The notes under the pieces: model-generated
Databases searched by the model: none
Told to the model about the DNA's origin: nothing
What the model saw: only the letters and a program-made list of their open reading frames with translations
Shown here: positions 10,007-20,699 of the stretch, piece by piece
How the letters are laid out: every line of letters begins with the position of its first letter
Position numbering within the stretch: the stretch's first letter is position 1
From: Isoetes taiwanensis
Taxonomy: Eukaryota > Streptophyta > Lycopodiopsida > Isoetales > Isoetaceae
Length of the DNA stretch: 64,000 bases
Direction: 5' to 3'
NCBI GenBank assembly: GCA_021234155.1
Contig: JAJEKV010000104.1
Span: forward strand, 1,311,900-1,375,899
Made by a program: the position numbers and the translations under genes

Positions 10007-10315
10007 GCCCACCGAGGAACTCCCTGTCGACGTGGACCAATCAGAAAATTCGCCAACGTGGTTGCAATGCAAGGCTGTTACTAAATGAGGAATCTTTTCT
10101 CCCGCCGCATATCTAGCCATGGTACCTTCTGACACCTTCGTTTTAATGATATCCCACTTCGAGTTGCCAGCATTAAATGACATTCCTTCTTTTCACGCCC
10201 GTCGAACATTAATGTGTGTCCTTTTGCCACCTGTCACATCAGATCATTCCCTTACGTCTCATCGCCACCGTTCATTGATTCTCCCTTTACCATTTGGGGA
10301 CTTAGCCAAAATTTT

Positions 10316-10871
10316 CATTAGAGGAAAAATGAGATCACATTTTGTCCCATTAAGGGATGCTTAAAATGCCATGTCAGTTTTTTAAACTGTCCAATAAGAG
10401 AAGAGCTCCAGTATATCTCATTCCAGTATTATGTGGCAGCCTGTAATTAATGCAGCTGCAACTAACTTCTGTAGAATCATTTTTTCATTATAACTTTTGA
10501 TCCAGAACTTCGATTCAAAAACTTTTTGTAGCAATGGGTTCGTCTTCACAAGATCTATCTAGTGATAACCCATTCATACATCTTTTACGATATAAATATA
10601 TAAGAAATAAGCAAAAAATCATATTTTTTTAAGGTTAACGCATATGACCATATTGAAACACATCATAACCATATATCATTGGAAAGATCTTTTCATTCCG
10701 CATCTAATGCAACAAACGCCGCAGCATTTTGACAAGTGGATCAAAAGTTATGGGGGAAAAACTACAGCAATGAAGTTGTTGGTGCTGCATTAATTGCAGT
10801 TAATAGAGGGTAGCCATTCCATTGGAGGATTCTTATGGGGATAAAATGAGATCTCAAATTTCCTCTAATGG
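10316..10871. mobile_element. 556-bp TIR element (MITE-like) inserted in family A spacer
   Basis: The ends are inverted repeats of about 33 bases: the left reads CATTAGAGGAAA and then TGAGATC, and the right is its imperfect reverse complement ending TTTCCTCTAATG. Copy B (near 1895) is uninterrupted at this point, which fixes the borders. Comparing filled and empty sites shows no target duplication at the border. The interior is AT-rich and non-coding. Superfamily unassigned. Confidence 0.75.
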
Positions 10872-11057
10872 CCTTTCAATGACCTCCTTCGCATCTGTCG
10901 CCACCTGGCATCATCAACGGTTGCTGGTTCGCCCTCATCATGCCCCTTCGCCTACACTTGTGCGCCCTAAAACCTTTTCGTCTATCTACGCCTTCGTCTT
11001 CTGTTCTCTGCTCTCCGCCTTCGACACACAGTTCTTTCTGTTCCGATGCTCTTCGCC

Positions 11058-12044
11058 ATGGCTGCACCCAAATTACCTACCCTTCAAGCTTCTGCTCCCA
11101 GGGAACCGGCTGTTTTCGAGTCAGTCTCTTTCTTGACGCCCACTTTTCGTGAAGCACTTGTTGGCCCCAGTCGTGAAGTCGCGGAACGCCAGAAGCTTTA
11201 TGCCTTCTCACAAATGGAACTCCCGGCTCCAAATCCAGACCAATTGAAGCAGTTCATTGCTCACATCGTCAACAGCCCGAATGGATACGCTACTGTGGTC
11301 GATGGCACCACCATTTTGCTGACCCAGCACCTGATTTCTGAGGTATTCCAGATTCCTTTGCAAACCCCTTGTTTATCTTGGGCTGCCTTACAGGATCTCG
11401 ATGTCACTGAGTTTGGTGCTCCTGCTTATCAAGCGAACATACATCGCCTGACAAATATTGCCAAGACCCATGAAACTTTTGTTAAGTTTCTGTGGCGAAA
11501 GTTTCTTGGGTATTCTATCAAGAACACCGATATCAATAAGCCTTTCTATAATTTGGTGATCACTGCTATCCGCTCCAACCACCACATTGATTGGCCCCAA
11601 TTGTTGTTCTACCGCCTTCTTCAAGAAGTCGACCGTCTTAGGGCTGCCCCCTCCTCTATCTCTGAAGTTTCCGTGGGTGGCCATCTTCAAGCCATCATCC
11701 ATCATTACTTTCCTCCAACACCTCCTAATTCTCATGATTCCACACAGCAGTCCCTTCCTCAAACTCACCAAGTTGGCACTTCACGCCTTTCTTCTTCTGG
11801 TCATGTCAAACTTCCGCACCCGCATGTCACTGTCTCCTCCTCTACAGAAACAAAGCACTCCAGTTCTCAACATGTCTCACAAACGTCACAAACAAGGCAA
11901 CAGCAGGCTCCACCACCTCCGCACCCTCGCCAGCTGTTGTATCAATATCAGCAGGATGTTCAAGCTGCTGCTCTCAAGTTACAAGAATCCCAGGAAGCTC
12001 TCATGAATGGGGTTCAAAGCGGCCCGGAGGCCTCGGGGCCTTGA
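11058..12044 (+). CDS. family A 3' ORF, N-terminal and proline-rich part
   Basis: The ATG at 11058 (GCCATGGCT) opens a 328-residue frame. Residues 1-200 form a conserved block shared with copy B (SFLTPTFREALVGPS, QLKQFIAHIVN, TILLTQHLISEVFQIPLQ, FLWRKFLGYSIKN). Residues 200-300 are Ser/Pro/His-rich, and the end is Gln-rich (QYQQDVQAAALKLQESQEAL) and helical. The TGA at 12042 is followed by a readable coiled-coil continuation (ETFKAA) that copy C shares, so the natural protein is probably longer. It follows integrase in the position of the env-like ORF of Athila elements, but I see no membrane segment. Function unknown. Confidence 0.7.
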   Translation: MAAPKLPTLQASAPREPAVFESVSFLTPTFREALVGPSREVAERQKLYAFSQMELPAPNPDQLKQFIAHIVNSPNGYATVVDGTTILLTQHLISEVFQIPLQTPCLSWAALQDLDVTEFGAPAYQANIHRLTNIAKTHETFVKFLWRKFLGYSIKNTDINKPFYNLVITAIRSNHHIDWPQLLFYRLLQEVDRLRAAPSSISEVSVGGHLQAIIHHYFPPTPPNSHDSTQQSLPQTHQVGTSRLSSSGHVKLPHPHVTVSSSTETKHSSSQHVSQTSQTRQQQAPPPPHPRQLLYQYQQDVQAAALKLQESQEALMNGVQSGPEASGP

Positions 12045-14032
12045 TTCACCGAGACCTTCAAAGCTGCTACCACGCAAGTTCATACTCACGGAGACCCGGC
12101 TTCAAGACAAGCCGCGAGGTTTTTTTACGGGGCCGTGAGGATCTAAAGGCTGCCCAAAATCGAGAATAGTGCGCTTGCCGATCAGCGGGGCTCAATTCGG
12201 AACCACCATTCGGGAATTATTGGAGCAGGTCAAGGCAAGAGAGACTCTCTTGGTGACAAGGATAAAGACATTGCCAAAATGGACCGCCAGTATCTGAGCT
12301 CTCTCGGCATTACAACACTCAAGCCCAAGACCTTACGGTGGCGTGACACTCAAATTGCCTCTTTGGGCTCGGCTTTCCCACGGAACCTCTCGGCTCACAT
12401 CTCTCCAAGATCGAAACTACGGGGCTCGAAACAAAAGTTCTTGATGATCTTTGAGATTGCGGGGCTTCGACTCAATGTTCTGGGCAATCCTCCTCCCATG
12501 CCACAACTTCTCAGAAACGGGTCCGTGACCAGTCACGATCCATATACGTTAGAAAAGGAGAACCGGATCCGTGACCTCGAACAACGGCTTCTGACAAGCT
12601 ATTCGGTCTGGCGATGAGGCTCGGACCAAACTTGAAGGCTATGTTACCATTGCTCTCAACCTGCCTGTTGACTTCCCTATTCTTCCAGTTATCTGGATTA
12701 TGTGGTTGCCCGCCGCCACCTCTTTCTTCTGTAGTGGCATACGGCTGATGGTCCCGTTGATGTTCCCCTGCGCCTTTGCCATTTTCTTGGATCTGGCGGA
12801 CCTCTGTTGAAGACAAAAGTTTATTCTCAGCCCTTTTAGTCTTTGATCTCATTCATCGTGTGACGATCCGTTTGATCACCTTGAGTTGTTCAGCCCATGG
12901 CGTACATTTTCCATGACTTCTATCGGGCTGATACCGGGACAAATTTCGGGATGGGCCACATCGGAACTTTCAGTGACTCAGCAGGTTCAATGGTTGCTTT
13001 TGGATAATAACCCATATGCAATGCGATCATGATCGGACTCCGCTCTTCATCAAGAGTACATCTTAGGACTTGCTCATCATTTACCTCTCGGCAAGTTTGA
13101 AGGTCGCAACGGATAAGGAAGTATCACGGGACATCCCGGATCTTCCCTTTGCACAAGTTTATATGCAGCACACGGCGGGGTTACAATCAATCAAGTGCTC
13201 TTACGGATAGCAAAGGCGGTCCCCACGGGTTGGGATAGCCCTCCAGTATACTCTCGGCTCCACCTTACGTTTTGGGACCATTGGTGCAAAGCTCTTGATC
13301 CGGACCTTGTCCGTGAATTGAGGGGCGGGGCTTCGATAGCCACGCCCACGGGCATGGCCCCTCTCCATATGCTTCCACAGGTGTCCCTCCGCCCCGGTTC
13401 CTCACCTCGATTGGCGTCTCCCCTTTTGGACCAAGGTCATGGATGGCCATCTTTGGATGGACTCATACCTCGGATCTCGGCGGATCTCCGGTGGGATCCC
13501 GTTTTGTCGCCGCTCAATTGGGAGGATGGTGCCACCCTTGATAACACTACCAATTGGATCTATATTGCAAATGGCGTGGTTGGCAGCGCCTGGCGATGCT
13601 ATTCATGGCCTTGACACCTTCTTGCGGAAATGTAAGCCACCTCACGGACCCTTGATTTTGCCGTCAAGCGGGTTTACGTGCTGCTCTCAAATGCATCTGG
13701 TCAGCTCTTTAAATAGGCGGCGTCCCATCTTTCACTTTGCAATCCGAATGCCGGCGTCGGTGCCTTGGTCTCGGTTGCCTACTCATGGAGTGCGGTTTGT
13801 TTCTTCGAAGCCCATCTTTGCCCTTGAAGACATGGTGCGCTCTCATTTCCTCATTGATGCCGATCCGCCCTTGGGCTCAACACTCCTCCTGCTCTTCAAA
13901 TCGCCCGGGATCTCATTGGCACTTACCATAATGGTGCCCGATCCTCACTCCGTGAAGATCACTTTCGGGCTGGCGGCTTCCGCCTTGAAAACACTTCCTC
14001 CTTTTCTTGGTGAGTGTAGTTTGGTGGGGGAG
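12045..14032 (+). pseudogene. family A 3' ORF, C-terminal part (heavily disrupted)
   Basis: This stretch aligns with 25790-27756, with the minus-strand ORF at 47844-46882 and with 60701-61195. It encodes a coiled-coil region and then a C-terminal domain. Readable pieces are YMQHTAG, VPTGWDSPPVYSR, LDPDLVREL, PTGMAP, DLRWDP and the end CSLVGEC near the PPT. Frames change often. Where copy D has CAG or CTG this copy usually has CGG, CCG or CGA, so many breaks may be artefactual. A purine tract (GGTGGGGGAG) precedes the LTR. Confidence 0.65.
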
Positions 14033-14625
14033 TGTTAGTCTGTGCCTCACGATGCGGGACTATTCATCATATCTGACGGACTAGGTCAAGAACAAGGATC
14101 CACGATCGACCCGCGGGTTCGGTCGTCAAAGGCTCGAAGACCAAGCGGCCGACCCCGCGCTTGATCAAAGGGGCGCCCTGCCGTCAAAGGAGGCGCTCGG
14201 ACAAGTGACGACCCATCACCGCCCGTCGGCGTCAGCGTGATTCTAGGCACTTCAAGAGGCACCGCCAAAGCATTCACTCAAATCAGGCCTCCTTCCGAGT
14301 CGGCACCGAGATCAGTCAGAGTGTCTATATTGGGCCAAAGGCCATTGTACTATATATATGAGTAGAGCTAGCACATGAGTTTTTAGATGAGTTTTGAGTC
14401 TTGTCTCACTTCAGTCTTCTCTCGATTGCGAGAGCTCATGTATGTTCATCATTGATATCAAGGAAGCTTATCATTTTCCTCTCATTGTTCTCTTTTGTTC
14501 TGTTTTCTTCTTCTTGTTCTCTTCTTGCAAATCCCGCGTGACATAGTCCTCGGATTCTCCTGTTAGATCCACGGGTCCTCACAGAGGGCTGTCTTGCAGG
14601 AGTTCCCGAACCCAGACCCCAAACA
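14033..14625 (+). repeat. family A 3' LTR
   Basis: Begins TGTTAGTC and ends CCCCAAACA, partner of 2970-3559. The first 260 bases are strongly altered, with CG strings in place of CAG and CTG. The last 350 bases differ from the 5' LTR at only a handful of sites, mostly C/T. The target duplication AGCAG follows at 14626-14630. Confidence 0.95.
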
Positions 14626-14682
14626 AGCAGTAATACAAATCCCTTCAAGCAGTAATACAAATCTGGTTAATAATCTGATTTT

Positions 14683-17600
14683 TTGTGCATGATGTTGTAT
14701 CCCCTTTCTGCAGAATGGATCGATGTCTTAAAGCACCAGTTGAAGAAGAAACTATGGAAGAAGGATTGGACTCTCATGCAAGCACTTCGAGGTCAGCATC
14801 GGGTTCAGATTTCAATCCTCCTGTTGATGAAGTTTGAGGAAAGCAACTTTTACAAGCGGGCAAAGAAAATCGAAACGAGAGGGTTTGTAGGGGTGGATAC
14901 GTGACAAAGCCAATTAGAAGAAAGGTGAATGCTTCGTAAATCTCATAATGAATGAGGTATCTAATTTGACTCCAAAAGCGACAAAAAGTATATTTGCAAG
15001 AAGATTATTGCGGGACAAAAGATTGCAATTCCTATTTGAGCCAGTCATTGGAAGGCCTCAAGAGGCTATCGTGAAAAAACAGTCTGGTAAAAAGAATTTA
15101 AAGGATGGCCTCCAAGGCGTCAAAAATGCAAATAGCAATGACGGACTTCTTTGCAAAAGCATTACGTACTATCTATGGTGGTTGGAGAGGAAGGAGAATT
15201 ACAGAAGACTTCACTAGCATCTAAGTTGCTGAAAATACATCCTAGAAATATGAAACTAGAGAGAAGGAAAAGAATGTCACTAGGTGGAACAAATCTGTGG
15301 GCATTAGCAGGTCGAAATCCAAGAACAAATACGATAGATCAGGCTATGAAGGATATGGTTGCTCAGTTTTGGTTAGATAACTCAAAGGTTTCACCAAAAA
15401 TTAGAGATGTCATGAAGAAGAGGACACAACCAATTCAATATATTGACATTACGAATACGCATTAATTTTAGCTGTAATTGCATCTTGTTTTTCAGAATAA
15501 AGATGTTTTTTATTTTGTAACAGTGATGTAAAGTTTGTAGATTTTTTTACTTTTTGGCAGAATAAAGATGTCTTTTATTTTGTAACACTGATGTAAAGTT
15601 TGTAACAGATTTCTTTACTTTTTGAATGTAATGTAGATGCAGTCTGCCCTAGTTATTCTACATGGAAATGTCAAATTATTTCATGGCAACACGTACATGT
15701 ATATTTGTTTACATGTATATTCTGGATGTATATTTGTTTACATGTATATTCTGGATGTATTGTAGATGTAGGCAGTAACTAAAAAGAAATTAGTGTGGAG
15801 ATGTATTAATTGTCAAAAAATTATGTGACTTCATAGTAAATGAAATAAAATTCACGTCAGAATGTACATGTATGTGTGGGAGTTTAGGGTCTTGAATATG
15901 TAAAAGATTTGTATGTAATGTAATGTAATGTAATGTAATGAAGTGACTAATTTTATTTCACTGTAATTTTACAGGCTGAATTATTCCAGAATTTTGTGGA
16001 TCAGTATCTAGAGGTTCGGATTGGGCTTAGGCAATTTGAATACTTAAAACCTTCTTGCATTAGAAAGCTAAAGGAAAGAAACACATGTTGTTGCGTGAAA
16101 CATGAGCAATCAGATCTGTACAAGCAGGCATTTAATTTGATGAGGTCAAGACTCCATGAAAATTGTTCGTGCAATTGTGGTGTGTGCGCATCTGAAGCTC
16201 ATGCTGGAATATGTCAAGCCAAGGACAAGACATTTGATAATGTTAGCACATTTTGGAGGGCTATGGTATGTGACGAGCGCGGCCGGCAGCAGTGGCATAA
16301 GCTACAATGTATCAAATCAGATTGTGGAAACTGCGGGAAACAATTAATTGAGTTGTGTCCAAGAGAATACAAGGAGCAGATTGATCAAACGATTGATTGA
16401 CAAGTCTATGGTTACGTTACTGAGCCCTCGAAGAAAGGAACTTCACGAAGACTAAAGCTAATTGACAAGAAAGGCAATATGTTGGATAACATGTTTGATC
16501 ATATGTCGAAGTTTGTATATCATAACTTTGTGGCACATTGGCAGAGCAAACAATTCAAGGAATCCACGAAGAGTCTTCGTGATGATACCGTATTATCAGT
16601 TGTTGATTTCTCGGAGAATTATACTTTGAAGCCATTCAACGAGATTCAAGCACAACATTGGTACAATGAACAAATCAACATATTGGTCCACATCCGCGAT
16701 GTTCAAGGTGCGAGGGTAAAATGAGGAAATGTGTGCACTTCTTTATTTCAGATGACAAAACACATGATACTCACTTTGTACAAAAAGCATTCAAGATGCA
16801 CCTCAATTGGCTGAAAAGAAAATGGTGCTGGTCATATGAAATACCACTTAGTTTGGTCGATGGGTGTGCGGCCCAATTCAAGTCGAGAAAGAGCTTTCTA
16901 TCATGTAACTAGGTATCATCAAGGCATAAGATCGAGAATGCCTTTGGAATTTCTTTGGCTCGGGACATGGGAAGGGCACACATGGCGGAGAAAGGAGCCA
17001 TAGCCAAACTATGGCTCGAGGCGAGAACAAAGAAAAAAGGATGGGAAAGTGATAAAAAATCACGAGCGCATGTGAGGTTCTTGAAGAAAAATTTCGATGT
17101 GGAAAGGGTATTTTGGAAGGTGTCGACATTGGCCGTTCCCAAAGATTTGATGTGCTCCCAGGTGAAAGGGGTGCAATCTCTTCATTAACGTATCATCCAT
17201 AGATCCAAATGATCCAACAAAGTTAATGTGTAGATCTCTTTCATGTTTTTGTAAGGCATGCATCAATTTTGATTGGCACCTTGTGAGAATCTTGATCATT
17301 GTGGCGGTGGGAGTTGAAAAACTAGAGCCTACAAACAGGGACAACGTTGAAGAAGATGGGTACGAGGTAGAGGACTTGTGGGCAAATGACGTGGACAATG
17401 TGGATGAGACAGTGCAGGTTGGAGATTATTTTGCATCATTCACATCCCCAGACAATTATGAAAGGGTCCCTTATTATCTCATCCAGTGCACATAAGTGAA
17501 ACATGCCCTCGAAGAAGACACCAAGGATGACTATGGAAATGAATTTTATTGTGGTAATGAAGTTATAGCTGGTAACTACTTTGAATTGATTCCTGGTTGC

Positions 17601-17792
17601 CATCAAAAGTACAGGCTTATTCAAGGAAAGAAAGTTCTCGTCCATCCCGAGTCAGTAATTAGGGTGAGATTTCCATTGGAGCCAGTCAAACATAAGATTA
17701 AAGGTACATCTTATGCATATGAACTGACTAACTATTGGCATGAAATGTTGCTGGGAAATTTGCCAGAGATTGTAGAATCTCGTAATCGTTAA
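14683..17792 (+). pseudogene. decayed DDE-transposase-like gene of an unnamed eukaryotic family
   Basis: Conserved blocks lie in order on the plus strand. They are LGGTNLWALAGR (15284), a Cys-rich zinc region (ERNTCCC to CGKQLIELCPREY, about 16075-16365), VVDFSENYTLKPFNE (16600), FFISDDKTHDTHF (16740), LVDGCAAQFKS (16855), FFGSGHGKGTHGG (16950) and a C-terminal YYLIQCT / FELIPGCH region. The acidic motifs and the HGKG box resemble a transposon-derived protein family I have seen in plants and invertebrates, but I cannot attach a superfamily name. It has a TGA at 16398, a frameshift near 16720 and further stops. A possible intron (about 15470-15975, ending TTTTACAG) separates the N-terminal blocks. 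The complete family A element lies directly upstream. Confidence 0.6.
15494..15940 (+). repeat. tandem duplications and (AATGT)n inside the presumed intron
   Basis: A 64-bp unit starting CAGAATAAAGATGT is repeated twice (from 15494 and 15558). A shorter unit around ACATGTATATTTGTTT is doubled at about 15693-15760. Four to five copies of AATGT lie at about 15917-15940. No coding sequence is seen here. Confidence 0.6.
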
Positions 17793-18155
17793 CATTGTTG
17801 TTGAAGTAACTTTTCTATGCACTAAGGCATGGACTTGCAAACCCGAATATGTCGAAATGTGAACCGATTAAAACACAAACATTAATATATTGTTTATATA
17901 GTTCCAAGACTGTTATACTTAGTGTAAGTTGTAAAAAACACTGTAAGCAGAAGGTCTCAAGATTCAAGATTCAAGACTCAAGATTCATCCAGAAGGTCCT
18001 GCAGTGTGAGATCAGCAATGGTCCTGTTCCCGAAAATTGTGAGAAGAGTGTCCAGGACAGCTGTTTGGAAGTTGGTGAAGTCTAACAGAAGCAAGACATG
18101 TGCTTCTCGCTTCTGTTGCCATTTATGATAGAGATTGGTAAAGTATGGTTTGAGG

Positions 18156-18561
18156 CTATATATTGAATCTCCAAACCTCAACCCTTTTCAGCACTTTGTT
18201 GATTGCTTTTGCATGCACGACTTCCTGTTTAAGTTGAATGAGAATACTCTCTAGTTCTGCTTTAGATAATTGGGATTCCTCATCCCCCTTGTCCGCTGCT
18301 ACTCCCATAGCTCGATCCATGCTTCCAACATTGTTAAGTCTCCTCTGTGCATCTGTGTAGAACATCATAAGCAATTGTTAGATTAGGAACAAAAGCATGT
18401 TTAAGAATAGGAGTACCTCTGAACTTCGTGGCCTCTCGCTTGATTTTGTTCAATTGGTTTCCACTGTTCGGCATTGATCTCCTCAAGAATCGGGTGCGCC
18501 CGGTGAGTTTGCATTTGAATTGGGGATATGGATTGTGATCTAGTCGTTCGATCTCCTCCAT
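18156..18561 (-). pseudogene. two candidate host exons, unknown protein
   Basis: Two minus-strand frames abut plausible splice sites. The first (18561-18417) begins MEEIERLDHNPYPQ and ends at AG|GTACTC. The second (to 18156) is a charged helical stretch with DEESQLSKAELESILIQLKQ. I do not recognise the protein. No homologous copy is seen in the window, and these could be gene remnants. The flanks 17793-18155 and 18562-18814 show nothing else. Confidence 0.25.
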
Positions 18562-18814
18562 CCATCGGAATCAACCCGGTCACCACCACGGGTAAAGAAT
18601 TTTTATCCTGTCTATTCCCTTCTCCCACATTTTACGATATGGCTCGTACCATGCCAATGATTTGTTCCTTAACCAATGATTTGTGCCAATGATTTGTTCA
18701 ACATCCTTTTCTCAAAATCTATCCCACTGTCCTCTTTTTCTGACCCAATTGGCCAATGGTTGATGCTGGCATATATCCCACAAGCCTAGCTCAAATGAAA
18801 GGGCTATACTCAAT

Positions 18815-19135
18815 GTGGAATATTCCTTTCAATGTAATAAGGAATATTTCTTGTAACTATGGGTGCACTTAAACAAACTAAAGAATATTCCTTTGAAGAT
18901 AATAAGGAATATTCTTGATAACTAAGCATTAAGGAATATTCCTTTCAATGCAAAAAGGAATATTCCTTTCAAGGTGATAGGAATATTCCTTGTAACTATG
19001 GGTGCACTTAAACAAACTAAAGAATATTCCTTTGAAGGTAATAAGGAATATTCCTGATAACTAGGCGCTAAGGAATATTCCTTTCAATGCAATAAGGAAT
19101 ATTCCTTTCAAGGTAATAAGGAATATTCCTTGTTA
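18815..19135. repeat. satellite built on the palindrome GGAATATTCC
   Basis: About fifteen copies of GGAATATTCC or a one-base variant occur in 320 bases. A higher-order unit of 139 bp is present about twice: the string GGGTGCACTTAAACAAAC recurs at 18861 and 19000. The sequence is non-coding. From 19136 to 19774 nothing further is recognised. Confidence 0.8.
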
Positions 19136-19774
19136 TCTCTATATTGTTGACTCACGCTTTACCAAACACAATATGCATAGGTACACAATATGCCTTAACA
19201 TAATCCATTCATTTGGCATTTGTTGATTTGGCAATTGTTGATTTGGTAACATGTGGAACATTGAATGCATGTGGGATATTTGAGCCCATTACTAAAAAAG
19301 GGTGGACTAGGATTACATCTTGGGCCGGTTATGACATCTTGGCACATGGCGAAGATTACAAGCCCGGTGAGCCATAACTTTTCAACATCTAATCTCTATC
19401 CACACTTATCAATGAAACGACAAAACCCTATTTATATATGCCCACGATTTTTGTGATATATGCATGTGGGATATTGCTAACTTTGTGTTAGGGTTGTGCT
19501 AGCGCATACCAAGCAATTGGTCTCATAATATGGTTCAACCTATACATTTTACATTTGCAAAAATATTGAGGTGGGTGGATCGGCTCACGAGGTGTGAAAT
19601 CGTATGCATGGATACATCCCTTTCCTCTTCTGCCTAATTCCCAAAACAAAATCGTATGCATGCAAACATCCCTTTTATTCCCAAAATTCTGCCTGCAGAC
19701 TTCATTCCGTCCCCATCGTCTATTCCGCCATCTCCTTCCTCCTTCCCCATTCGTCCATCTCCTTCACTTCCGCC

Positions 19775-19999
19775 ATGGTCAAGTTCAAGACCACACTCAT
19801 GAGGAACACTATCCCGACCATTGTGCTGCTCCTCCCCGCCCGGCCGCGGTCCTCCTCTTCCTCCGGAGGATCCGTGTCTTCCTCCGGAGAATCCGTGTCT
19901 TCCTCCGGAGACCACCCGGTTACAGTCAGGGCGAAGTTCACTCCACCAAAGGTGGAGAAGCTCATCATGGATCATCGGTACTGTAAGCTTCATTGGTGA
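19775..19999 (+). CDS. small candidate protein, Ser/Gly-rich middle
   Basis: An ATG in good context (CGCCATGGTC) opens a 74-codon frame (MVKFKTTLMRNTIPT). Its centre is encoded by about three copies of a 21-bp unit giving SSSGGSV/SSSGESV, and it ends TPPKVEKLIMDHRYCKLHW. A possible donor lies near the end (TACT|GTAAGC), so the true C-terminus may differ. The following 20000-20130 could be a 3' UTR. No family is recognised and the gene may not be real. Confidence 0.25.
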   Translation: MVKFKTTLMRNTIPTIVLLLPARPRSSSSSGGSVSSSGESVSSSGDHPVTVRAKFTPPKVEKLIMDHRYCKLHW

Positions 20000-20699
20000 T
20001 GATCAGTGGATGCATGAGGCTTACCTCGGCGAGGGCGACTCCTCGAAATGAAGATGTATGCCATGGAGGGCGACCTTCATATAGAATTTGAAGATGGCAC
20101 GAAGATCAAGCCTTGTTTTTTGTAATCCCTCTGGTTTTCAATTTTTTTGGGTAATAGTCCTTATGACTATTCTTTGTAAAAACTTTTAATTCAACTTGTT
20201 TTGCAATAGTCCTTGTGACTCCATTTTTGTAAAGCTTTTTCATTAATGATGAACTCCTCTTCTCGGCAATTTGTTGTGACTATTTTTTTTGCTTTAAGCG
20301 TTCTCACGAGTTTCCCTTTGTTCTTTTAGTTAAGCTGAACTATTTCTATCCTTTTACGTATAGATATAAGAAACATGTTTGGTACTTAGTTTGCAACTCA
20401 AGTTTTGGTGCAACTCAAGTTAATGGCAGTTTTTGTCATTAATTATAAAATGCAAATTACAATTCTTGAAATAGTATACCAAAACAAACATTAAAAGCCA
20501 ACAAGGAGTTTCAAGGTCAGAATTTATGATCTGCACACTAACAAAATATGGTAACCAACACGACCAATAGGAAAATATGTTCGAGTATTTTTTCTTTAAA
20601 TGCATCTTGAAGCATCTGAAGCACACATAAAAATTTTTGGATGTTGGTCCGAAACCTCTTGAACAATACCATCTGCATGAAATGAACACTAAAAAGCTG

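Larger units (their letters stand above)
2970..14625 (+). mobile_element. complete family A Ty3/gypsy retrotransposon (non-chromovirus, Tat/Athila-like)
   Basis: This 11.66-kb element is bounded by two LTRs (2970-3559 and 14033-14625) and a 5-bp target duplication AGCAG. The order is LTR, tRNA-Asp-like primer site, proline-rich gag with zinc knuckles, protease, RT, RNase H, integrase without a chromodomain, an antisense ORF, a TIR insertion, a long 3' ORF, then a purine tract and LTR. Absence of a chromodomain, the protease form IDGGSAVNLI and a large extra 3' ORF point to the Tat/Athila side of plant gypsy elements; that placement is inferred from motifs, not from a tree. The coding regions are interrupted by stops and frameshifts, so this copy is not autonomous as written. 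Some of the breaks may be sequencing artefacts. Confidence 0.93.

Noticed and set aside
10316-10871. Reading the 556-bp insertion as an intron of the 3' ORF transcript
   Set aside because: Its borders are terminal inverted repeats and do not follow GT-AG at the points fixed by the empty site.
18815-19135. CRISPR-like array of short repeats
   Set aside because: The palindromes are irregularly spaced, spacers repeat with the 139-bp unit, and the context is a plant nuclear genome.
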